A stretch of DNA of 36,847 nucleotides from NCBI GenBank assembly GCA_013215165.1, contig JABSRG010000037.1:1-36847 (forward strand). Reading direction: 5' to 3'. Below, one piece after another: positions 18,473-27,600 of the stretch. Source of the DNA: Opitutales bacterium (GTDB taxonomy: Bacteria > Verrucomicrobiota > Verrucomicrobiia > Opitutales > JABSRG01). The notes below the pieces were generated by a model, which saw nothing but the letters and a program-made list of their open reading frames with translations, had not been told where the DNA came from and did no database searches. The translations under genes and the position numbers were made by a program. Each line of letters opens with the position of its first letter. Positions within the stretch are counted from its first letter, which is position 1.

Positions 18473-21400
18473 TTAATCGGAGGATGCCACTGGCTCAATG
18501 GATTCTACCGATGCAGGGCTCTTCAGAATGATACCGCCCCGAATCCAAAACTCCGATTTCACCTCGCTGCTATCGTCGAAGACGTAATTAAAGCGTTCGA
18601 AGCGTTTCTCTTCAAAGTATTGCGATAAGGATACTAAATCCGCTTTTCTCAACCCAGCATCTCGCCACCAAGGATAAGTGCCTCGTACCCACCAAGCGCC
18701 CCCATATCCCTCTATCATTTCAGCCAATTCTGATCGCTCTTCCATCGAGTCTATTTCCAAAACCTCAGCTCCAAAATGCTCAGCCATGACATCGATATGA
18801 GAGTTCTGAAAGTGCCCCGGAATGAGATGGATACTCCGATCAATCGATCCATCTGCCCATTTTGCCAAACTATCGATTTGTGCTATCCAGTCGTGACGAT
18901 CGATAAGCTCTGAACGACGACGCATTTGAAGTAATTCAGGATATTCATAGTCAGCTGACGCCATCCACCAGTCCTCGATGTCAGACTCAAAGAGCTCACC
19001 ATAATATTCGATTTTACTTCCGTATGTGTGAAGCGTGTGCAAATGGCTCATATCCAGACCGTTTAGTGAGCGCACGTGCGTGAGTGATACATCTAAGCTT
19101 TGAAGCGAATCAGAGGCGATTGCGGACACATCTGAAAATGGCGAGTTGGAGAGGCTCAGTCGCTTCAAGTCTGGAAGGAGCCGTAAAAAACTGAAGTCTT
19201 CTATCTCGGTCGAACTTGCGCTAAAGAAAGTCATCGAAGGCTTCAAATGAGTCCAATCTACTGATTTCACCTCAGTATTCATGATATTCAGAAACTCCAG
19301 CGAGGTCATTGTATCGATCACCTCGACGCAGCCTACCTGTGTCCTACCGATGTTTAGTGTTTCAAGTTTGAGTCCCGCCAACGGATCAATGCTCTGCAAC
19401 GGATTTCCTAGAGCCCAAATTGTCTTAAGGTGCTGAGAACTAAAACGGGGAAATCGACCAACCTGGTTCAGGGAGACCCGCAATTCGACCAACGGTGCAT
19501 CAGCGAGGGGCGTCAAGTCCTCGATCTGATTATAGCGCGCGGCAAAATACTTAATTGGGGCCCCCTGGAGTGGACTTAGATCGACGATCCGGTTTGACGA
19601 AAGGCTCACTGTTGTGAGGGGCATATCGACCAGTGGGGATAGGTCAGAGATGCCTGCGTGCTCTATACTTATAAGATGCAACTTCTTGCCTCTCAGGGGT
19701 TCAAGACTTGTGGCGGTCAACGGGCCCAATATGCGGAGTGCGTAGACATCTTGAGTCTCTCCGATCCAATACATCAAGCGAGATGTCTCGCTGGCAGTGG
19801 CTGCTCTTTGCATCGCCACACACAACTCAAGGACCACCCGCGTCTTTGGGTTTAGGTCGAAGAGTTCGGGTAAACGATTCAGCGCCAAGCCATAGTGTCC
19901 AGAATACCAATAGTCTTTGATCTCCTTCTCTAGCAACCATTCCTGAAGGTCCTCAACTATCTCGGAAAAGCCTCGTGACTCAGCCTCGGCGATTAGCATA
20001 TCCACGTCACCGGCCGCATGCACCACATGGAGCGAAGCAGCGCGCCTCAACGCTGATTCTTGGTTCACAGAATCGGGATCATTACGGACCATTTCGAGGA
20101 AGCGTTCATAGGCTTGCTCATAGCTTCCAGAGAGCCAGATCTGATCGATGGCTTTGAGCGCACTCAAGAATCTTGGTCCTTGGTGAGACTGAACTTTAAA
20201 GGTATGCAGCCGTATTTTTTCCGAGAAATTGCGCAAATAAATCCACCCCTGTGCGGGTAATTCTAGAACAGGCTGCCTTACTACAATGGGCTCATGGCCA
20301 TCGACTTCAAGGGTGAGGGCACCCTCGCTATGCTCAAATACAAATTTCACTCGGTCACCCATCGACCTGGGTTTCGAGGGAAATAGCCATGCAGTCCCTG
20401 TGCGGTTTCTATCAAATTGTAGAGGCGATATCCCATTAAGAGCGCCTCCAGACTTACCGATCTGAGCAATCACACCCTGTGGAAAACCATCCTCAGGCGG
20501 AGTTCCAGAAATCACGATTTCAACATTATTCGGCTCTCCCAAGTAAGTAAACTCACCCTCGACTCGAACAAAGCCAGAGACTGGAATCGATGATATTATA
20601 TTTTGGCTAGCATCCAGTATAACCTCATCTCCCGCCAAAACCATAGGCTCGAACAAGTTACGATGACTTCTTGCATACATGAAGTCTACAAGCTCCCTCC
20701 CCTCTTCAATTTGCAGACCAGGAATGTCATTCCATGCTTCATTCACACGGCTGAGAAATGCCTCTCCCAACATCCAAGTAGTAATGGCGATGAAACAGAA
20801 CAGCGCCGCCGAATGCACCATCCTACTGTTTCTGCGGTAGAGTCTGACGGCGGAATAACCAAACGAGTTTTTCCGCGCGCGAATATCGCCGTCGTTCAAA
20901 TAAGCTTTGAGGTCATCAGCAAGCGCAGAAGGACTGCGATAGCGTTGTTCTGGATTATCTTCCGTAGCCATGCGGAAAATCGCGTCGAGGTCTCGATCTG
21001 CCCAAGTTGCTTGGAAGAACGACTTCCGGAATTCGGAATCTGTTTTTTCCTGATCGGCTAAATGTTCTGGAACGCTCACACCCGTTAACAAATACCGCAG
21101 CAAGACTCCAAGTGAATAGACGTGCGAATACGCTTGAAGAGGGGCAAAAGGACTTGAGGTCTCAGGAGGTAGAAAGAAGGGACGCTCTTGATCTCCTTCA
21201 TAAACCGAGTTTCTCAAGGCAAGCTCAACGGTCAATCGACGCTGCTGGCCAAACGGGACCCAGCGGAACACGGACATCGTTAAGTCTCCACCATCAGAAA
21301 CGATGAAGTCTGTCCACTGCATTGCCGGGTGGCAAAAACCATAGGTATAACCAAATTGAACAGCATCACATGCTTGAATTAACCAGTTTATAGATGTCTC

Positions 21401-23086
21401 GATTGGAATGCCGGAAGCCAACATGCTTCGAGCTCCCAGCTGGCGCATAATCGACAGCTTAAAGGTGCTCGCGCTACCCCGCATCTGTTCGAACAGATTG
21501 GTATCGTTTTCTTCGGCCTCTTCGGGATTTAAAGCTACGGCATTCTGAACCTCTTTAATGTGCGAAAGTAAGCGAGGGCCATCAATATAGTCCGAAGCAA
21601 GATAGAGCATTCCGTCTCCTTCACCGACTTCAAAAAGTCGGGAAATGTTGCGGTGATTGAGCTTTGAATATGGCTGAGCAAACTCACGAATTTCCCGATC
21701 CCAATTCTCGCCCCGATCTCCTGGAATCTCTAAGGTTTTGAGTGCTGCCGTATTCCCGAATCCATCGCGTGCTTTCCAGACGCCACCATTTTCCCGCTCG
21801 GTCAACAACTCCAACAAACGATAGCGCCCAAGCAAGCGCACACGATCGGCGGTCGCATCGCTTTGAGGCGCAAGGAAACAAACCGACTTCAATGGATCTG
21901 GCTGAAGACGTCGCGCCTGAATGAGCGGCACAGGCCTCACAATGCCTTTCACGACGACTCGAAAGCGATATACGAAATTATAAACCGCCTTATTAGGATC
22001 CTCTAAGACGCCGGGTCCGACTGATATCACTTTGCCCTCTTGGTCAGGCGCAAGGGGCAAGAGTTCATCTACAAACCGACGTCGTTTTTTATGCAAAGAC
22101 GCTTCAGTGTGTGTCGTGATGCGTCCTTCTCGACACTCCCAGTCTTCAGGCATCCCGTCCAAGAAAGCATCGAGTGTTTCTTCGGTCAGAACGACCTCTC
22201 CGGGGGCCGCGACATTGGAGAGACGTGCTGCTAGGTTCACAACCGCCCCAATCACAGTAAATTCTTGATAGGCGTCCGAACCGATGTTCCCAATCAGCAT
22301 GTTACCCGAATTAATTCCAATTCCCAAGGGTAACATCTTCTTGCCCTGGCTCTCGTAGTCTTGTTGCAGACGCTCCATCGAGTCGATAGTTGAGCACGCC
22401 CCACGCACGGCATTAAAGGCATGATTAGGTGAGTATTTTTGAGCCCCGTAGAGCGACATTACTTCATCACCGATAAACTTATCAATCCATCCCCCATGAT
22501 CCCAAACCTCAGAAAGTGCAGAAGTGAGGTATGCATTGAGGATATTCCTGCTCTCTTCTGGTTCCATCTCTTCACTGAGTTCCGTGAACCCTCGAAGATC
22601 ACTGAACGAGACCGTTAAGACGCGACGCTCAGGGAGCTTGAGTCGCTCAAGGTCATCTTCAGTCAACTTCAGGATTTCTGGAGACACGTAGCGCTCGACT
22701 ACACTCAGACGCCGAATCGAACCCGTCGCTGGAAAATAGTGAACCTCCACATCACTGCCGTCACGAACCCAACGCAATAGCATGCGATCTCCGACAGCAT
22801 CATGCAGCCAGTCTCCCCCCGACTCTGAGTTTTGTTCCGCAATCTCCTTCAGGAGCGAAATCAATGAACGAAAGAACACCTCCGGTAACACATCGCCCAA
22901 GTCTTCCACCTGTTTTTCGCGCAGTGCTCCCAGAGGCATACCCAACAAAGAAAGCGCCGTCTGATTGAGCCAGCGCACTGTACCATGCGTACTCAGGTTG
23001 AAGATATATGGCACAGGCATCTCCACCTGCTCACCAGATTGAGACGATGCTGAAGGGGGAATTAAATTGTCGCGCGATGACTCCAT
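18473..23086 (-). CDS. one-pass receptor: PAS-like, class III nucleotidyl cyclase, pseudokinase, TM, beta-sandwich, LRR
   Basis: 1537 residues. PAS-like region ~25-125. Class III cyclase ~150-310 with metal Asp163 (SFSDLRGFT) and Asp208 (FIGDEVM), Lys203, and transition-state residues Asn284 and Arg288 (VNLAAR), so it looks active; Thr278 lies at the base-selecting position. A kinase fold spans ~415-730: Lys450 (AALK) is kept, but HRD is HPA (Ala588), DFG is SVF (605-607) and the Asp of the DVYSLG motif is His655, so it should be a pseudokinase. One membrane segment ~757-778, preceded by basic residues, puts the N-terminal half inside. The outer half has a LamG-like sandwich (~835-965), a helical region (~970-1120), LRRs of ~21 residues (~1135-1360) and a ~175-residue tail. 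It probably senses an external ligand or surface and controls cNMP synthesis. Confidence 0.88.
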   Translation of the reverse strand: MESSRDNLIPPSASSQSGEQVEMPVPYIFNLSTHGTVRWLNQTALSLLGMPLGALREKQVEDLGDVLPEVFFRSLISLLKEIAEQNSESGGDWLHDAVGDRMLLRWVRDGSDVEVHYFPATGSIRRLSVVERYVSPEILKLTEDDLERLKLPERRVLTVSFSDLRGFTELSEEMEPEESRNILNAYLTSALSEVWDHGGWIDKFIGDEVMSLYGAQKYSPNHAFNAVRGACSTIDSMERLQQDYESQGKKMLPLGIGINSGNMLIGNIGSDAYQEFTVIGAVVNLAARLSNVAAPGEVVLTEETLDAFLDGMPEDWECREGRITTHTEASLHKKRRRFVDELLPLAPDQEGKVISVGPGVLEDPNKAVYNFVYRFRVVVKGIVRPVPLIQARRLQPDPLKSVCFLAPQSDATADRVRLLGRYRLLELLTERENGGVWKARDGFGNTAALKTLEIPGDRGENWDREIREFAQPYSKLNHRNISRLFEVGEGDGMLYLASDYIDGPRLLSHIKEVQNAVALNPEEAEENDTNLFEQMRGSASTFKLSIMRQLGARSMLASGIPIETSINWLIQACDAVQFGYTYGFCHPAMQWTDFIVSDGGDLTMSVFRWVPFGQQRRLTVELALRNSVYEGDQERPFFLPPETSSPFAPLQAYSHVYSLGVLLRYLLTGVSVPEHLADQEKTDSEFRKSFFQATWADRDLDAIFRMATEDNPEQRYRSPSALADDLKAYLNDGDIRARKNSFGYSAVRLYRRNSRMVHSAALFCFIAITTWMLGEAFLSRVNEAWNDIPGLQIEEGRELVDFMYARSHRNLFEPMVLAGDEVILDASQNIISSIPVSGFVRVEGEFTYLGEPNNVEIVISGTPPEDGFPQGVIAQIGKSGGALNGISPLQFDRNRTGTAWLFPSKPRSMGDRVKFVFEHSEGALTLEVDGHEPIVVRQPVLELPAQGWIYLRNFSEKIRLHTFKVQSHQGPRFLSALKAIDQIWLSGSYEQAYERFLEMVRNDPDSVNQESALRRAASLHVVHAAGDVDMLIAEAESRGFSEIVEDLQEWLLEKEIKDYWYSGHYGLALNRLPELFDLNPKTRVVLELCVAMQRAATASETSRLMYWIGETQDVYALRILGPLTATSLEPLRGKKLHLISIEHAGISDLSPLVDMPLTTVSLSSNRIVDLSPLQGAPIKYFAARYNQIEDLTPLADAPLVELRVSLNQVGRFPRFSSQHLKTIWALGNPLQSIDPLAGLKLETLNIGRTQVGCVEVIDTMTSLEFLNIMNTEVKSVDWTHLKPSMTFFSASSTEIEDFSFLRLLPDLKRLSLSNSPFSDVSAIASDSLQSLDVSLTHVRSLNGLDMSHLHTLHTYGSKIEYYGELFESDIEDWWMASADYEYPELLQMRRRSELIDRHDWIAQIDSLAKWADGSIDRSIHLIPGHFQNSHIDVMAEHFGAEVLEIDSMEERSELAEMIEGYGGAWWVRGTYPWWRDAGLRKADLVSLSQYFEEKRFERFNYVFDDSSEVKSEFWIRGGIILKSPASVESIEPVASSD

Positions 23087-23207
23087 CTCCGAAGGAAGGC
23101 AAAGTATCCAGAAGACTCTGCACGCGTCATAATTCGACCCTGCTTACGCGGTTATTGAGTCTTTGTTTTCAACAAACAAGGGGTCGCTCAAAAAGCCTAG
23201 GCCGCAT

Positions 23208-23238
23208 GGACAAATTACGGGCCGAGCTGAATTTGTCC
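23208..23238 (-). terminator. inverted repeat after the HtrA gene
   Basis: Perfect 9-bp arms GGACAAATT (23208-23216) and AATTTGTCC (23230-23238), loop 13 bases, starting 6 bases beyond the HtrA stop on the minus strand. No T-tract follows. It could be a weak terminator, an RNA-stabilising hairpin, or a DNA site for a dimeric regulator of the receptor gene. Confidence 0.45.
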
Positions 23239-23244
23239 ACGTAT

Positions 23245-24633
23245 CTACAGCTCCATCACCACATAGCGCACCTGAATGCCACGCATCACCTCAAATAACA
23301 CCTTGTCACCATCAGTTTCCTGAGCCACGGCATCGACAATCCCATGAAGCTCATCGAGATCGGTAATGGACTCACGATTCACCTTCAAAATAATGTCACC
23401 GCTGCGGATCCCAGCGCGCTCAGCGGGATAATCATTTTGAACGCTAGTTACCTGGACGCCATCATCCGTTTCAAGTCGGTCGATACGAGCGCCTCGGCGG
23501 GTAATATCTCTGACGGCTATCCCCCAAGACTCCACTGCGTCTTCTTCACCAAAACGACTCTCCAGCGGCTCAGTGGTCAGCTTGATCTCTTTTTCCTGGC
23601 CAGAGCGCAACACCCGCATACTGACTTCAGAGCCAACGGACAGCTCAGCTATCTCATTCTGAAAACCAGGCAACTGCTCCGGAAAACGCCCATCTACCAA
23701 CTGTCCATTGACAGACAAAATAATGTCCCCAGCTCGCAAATCTTGATTGGCTGCGGGCGATCCAGGATCGGCACTCTCGACAAGCACACCCTGATTCATT
23801 TCTAAACGAAAGAATGACTCTAAATCCTGAAGCGGCGCCACCTGTAAGCCCACATAACTACGCGTCTTTTCTCCCTGAGCGATAAGGCTCTCCATGACAT
23901 CGACACAAATCCGACTAGGCACAGCGAAGCCCAAATTATTAGCGCCCAAATAGCCGCGTGTATTGATTCCGATCACTCGCCCGTCACCCAATACAAGAGG
24001 CCCCCCACTGTTGCCCGGATTGATGGCTGCATCAGTCTGCAGCCATGTGTTGAATGTGCCCGTCTCAAACCCGCGCACACCTCGGCTCGCTTCGAAATAA
24101 CGGTCTGTGTTCGAGACGATACCACTAGAGACTGTCCGAGACAGCCCATTGGGCGTTCCCACAGCAAAGACCTGATCTCCCGGCTTAAGCCGGGACGAAT
24201 CTCCAAACTGCGCCACTGCAAATTTGAGACTTCGCTCTCTTACCTCGTCCATATCCAGCCGTACCACAGCTAAATCAGTCCAGTGGTCCCAACCCACCCA
24301 TGTGCCTTCCACACGCTCGAGACTATTGAGCGTGATCACAATACGTTCGCTCCTCGAGCCAACGACGTGGGCATTAGTCAGCACATATCCAGACTCCGAC
24401 ATGATCACCCCCGAACCGACACCCCGGCTCGTACGCGCAGCACCTCCGCTAAAATCTGTCTCCCATACATCGATCCTCACCACAGCATCTAGAAGAGACT
24501 CAAAGCTCGAATCCACCGATGTGTCCCGATGCTTACCTGTGGTCGCGCATGCTGAAAAGGCCAATATGACTACGAATCCCAAAACGGGAGCCACTGGGGC
24601 ATGAATGATCATCTTTAGGAGAGAGAAAGGCAT
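23245..24633 (-). CDS. HtrA/DegP-type trypsin-like serine protease lipoprotein, two PDZ domains
   Basis: 462 residues from the ATG at 24633; numbering below is for a 465-residue form beginning at a TTG three codons earlier. A hydrophobic signal ends in AFSAC, a lipobox placing the lipidated Cys32, so it is a periplasm-facing lipoprotein rather than the soluble DegP form. The protease domain has His92 (TNAHVVG), Asp123 (TDLAVVRLD) and Ser212 (GNSGGP). PDZ1 covers ~255-350 and PDZ2 ~365-465. Envelope protein quality control is the family role. It follows the large subtilase gene by only 19 bases, so the two proteases are likely co-expressed. Confidence 0.95.
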   Translation of the reverse strand: MPFSLLKMIIHAPVAPVLGFVVILAFSACATTGKHRDTSVDSSFESLLDAVVRIDVWETDFSGGAARTSRGVGSGVIMSESGYVLTNAHVVGSRSERIVITLNSLERVEGTWVGWDHWTDLAVVRLDMDEVRERSLKFAVAQFGDSSRLKPGDQVFAVGTPNGLSRTVSSGIVSNTDRYFEASRGVRGFETGTFNTWLQTDAAINPGNSGGPLVLGDGRVIGINTRGYLGANNLGFAVPSRICVDVMESLIAQGEKTRSYVGLQVAPLQDLESFFRLEMNQGVLVESADPGSPAANQDLRAGDIILSVNGQLVDGRFPEQLPGFQNEIAELSVGSEVSMRVLRSGQEKEIKLTTEPLESRFGEEDAVESWGIAVRDITRRGARIDRLETDDGVQVTSVQNDYPAERAGIRSGDIILKVNRESITDLDELHGIVDAVAQETDGDKVLFEVMRGIQVRYVVMEL

Positions 24634-24652
24634 TGCATCCAAATTTTAGGGC

Positions 24653-27600
24653 TCAATCCGCACGCTTCAGCCACTGCCCTAGCCCGAAGTGGTAAGCATA
24701 CGACTTTCCATCTTCAGTCGTGTAGAAATACACCCAGCTCGATGTGGCATAGTGCCAGGCGTAAGGTTGACTATCGGAGGTGATCTGCAATGCACCCAAG
24801 TTTTGGTCGTAGGCTATGAGCCTTCCGGTCTCGGGTTCATAATCCTCGATATAGAGAATGCCCAGTTGCTCCAATTTTACCCAAGGATAAAACAGCCCGT
24901 AAAATGAGCCAAATTCCGGATGCGCCTGAAACCCGCTCCCAACATCAGTTGAGACCCTCAAAAAGGCACTACTTGCAGCCGATTCTTCGAAAATCAGGGA
25001 GTCGATCCAACCGCGATCTTCTCCTCTACTCACAGAACCATCTTTCTCATAGAAGATTGAGAACGTCTGAGTTCCAGGGGGAACATCGATTGAAACACTG
25101 GACCATTCCGTCAACCCGCTGATTTCATCATACACCTCGCCATCATCGTCTGCAATATACAGAAAGTCATAGTCCTCTTCAGACGAAACGCGCCATTGAA
25201 AGCTCAGTGTCCCAGGTCCAGTCACATCGAAAGTCACAGACGTAATCTGATCGTCTGAAATATCATTTGATGCTAACGAACTACCTCCACGGAAAAACTC
25301 ACCAGAGCTGACAACCCAGCTATTCGGTGAATTGAGTGACACCGAGCCGCTGTTGTCCAAAACATCTGTATTACTCACAATCGGAACATTCAAGAATCCG
25401 ACCGCCATGCTCCCGATTGCATTTTGGGCCAACACCCAGTAGCCGTCACCATTCGCTGACAGTGAATCAAAGAAGGGCTCAAGGGAGGTATCTTGATACA
25501 CAATAGCGCCTTCATTACGCACGACATAGGTGATGGGCTGGGCGCCAACGATCGATACCGACTCCTCGAATTCTGAAACTCCTGGAATCCAGGTGGATGG
25601 AAACGCGATCACACTGGGCGCAAGTTCATCAGCGGAAATAAACGACATCTGATCGACCCATGCTGTGTCTTGCCCATCAACGATGAACCCATCCTTGCTA
25701 TATTCCCATTCCAGAGTCACTGCACCCGATTGCTCGATAAATGCCTTATAACGCTGCCAGCCAGAATCCCCCGATATGCTGGATCTCTCCACTCCGTTGA
25801 TGTTGAAAGAAAAGAAATCAAAACTCGCTTCGGATGAAACCCGCCAAGCAAATTCTATGAGACCAGGCCCTTCAACAGTCGCCATCAAAGACGTCGCTGA
25901 ATCATCTGGAATCGCGCCGGCTTGAATAGCCGAACCGCCAAAGAAACTCGTTGTTGAGGTGACGGTCCACTGGTTGGACGTATCATTACTCAATTCCATG
26001 CCGACGACATTGCCTGCGTTGAGGATCTGCGGGTCGACCGCTTGTACGCTGAGATTGACTGGAAAACTCTGCGTCGAACCAAACACATTGGTCGCTTCAA
26101 TGTAGTATACACCGGCATCACTCAGGGAGAGTTCGTTCAATTCCAGGTTGGCGTTTTCAGCGCCTTGGATGGCTAAATCATCACGGAACCATTGGAAAGT
26201 AATCGGGCCGACCCCGGTCACCGTCACACTGAAGCTCACGCTACCGCCAATAAACCCTGTCGTCGACTGTGGTTGCTTGGTTATGCTTGGCAGCAAACTG
26301 ACATCCACGACAGCTACCTGTGCAATACCACTCTGTACGCTCCCCGCTTCATTGGACACAGTTACTCGATAAGCGCCCTCGACCGCCTCATTCACGTCGG
26401 TCACCGTGTAAACTGGAATGGTTGTCGTCGCCACTTCTGTATCGTCCTTTGACCAAACATATGTCTTTGGATCAGATCCTGAGGCACTGACTTGGAGGCT
26501 CAAGGTTCCACCCGTCTGTGCAGTGACTTCGCTGGGGAAATTTACGATCGTGGGGGCCTCAAGCTCTTGAACGGACAGCCGTACCGTTCTACTGAAAATG
26601 GCTCCGGCCGGGTTAATCACTCTCAACACATAGGCCCCGGCATTCGAGCTACTCACACCGTTGATTGAGAGCGTCGAAGTGCCGACACCGTTTTGAACTG
26701 CGTTAGTGACGTCTCCCGAGAATATCTCGTTATTGTAGAGCCATTGAAACGACAACGGCTCGGAACCAGACACCTCCATCACAATCGCCACATTGGAACC
26801 AGCCACAGGCAACAAATCCGGAGACTCAAATGTGAACTCGGGCAGTGACACCGAACCATCGAAAACGGTCAAAGCATCAACGAAACCCGCGTCTAAACCA
26901 CTACTTACGGAGAAGTCTTTTGAATAAGTCCAGAGAAGCGTGTGGGTTCCCGATTCCAAAGTAAGCGACTGAGCAGTCCAATCTACATCCCCGGATATCT
27001 CCTCGACCAGTACCCCATCGACCGAGAATTTCAGAAAATCGTAGTCCTCTTCAGAGGATACTTTCCAAAAGAAATTCACCGTTGCCGGGCCTTCAATCAC
27101 GGCCGTGAAGCTGGATGACTCAGAATTACTGATATCATTCGATCTCAGTGCACTCGAGCCGCTGTATACAATGCTAGAAGTAGGACTCCATGGTTCGGCC
27201 TCCTCCGTTGTCACAGCCCGAACAAGCGCACTCTCACCGACATCCAAGGCATTTTCCAAAGCCTCTGAAGAAGACGAAACCGATACCTCAAACGACTCAG
27301 AGTCGGAACCATCCACGTTGCTCACGGTAATGAGATAGGTCCCGGAATCAGATTCATCGACATTAGACAGAATGAAATCGCCGCTTGTGTTGGATCCCAG
27401 CAGTTGATTTCCAAAACGCAGGGTAAAGGTCTTGGTTCCCGGCCCCGAGGCGGAGAAAGACAAATTCAAATCCTGGCCCTCAGCAGCGGTATAGTTCGAC
27501 TCGACAGCGGAGAGAACCGGCGCGCCATCCAATTGGTCGAAATTCAATGCACGGAAGAGGTTTAATCGGCCACCTGTCACCGTCCTGAGGTTGAAATCGT

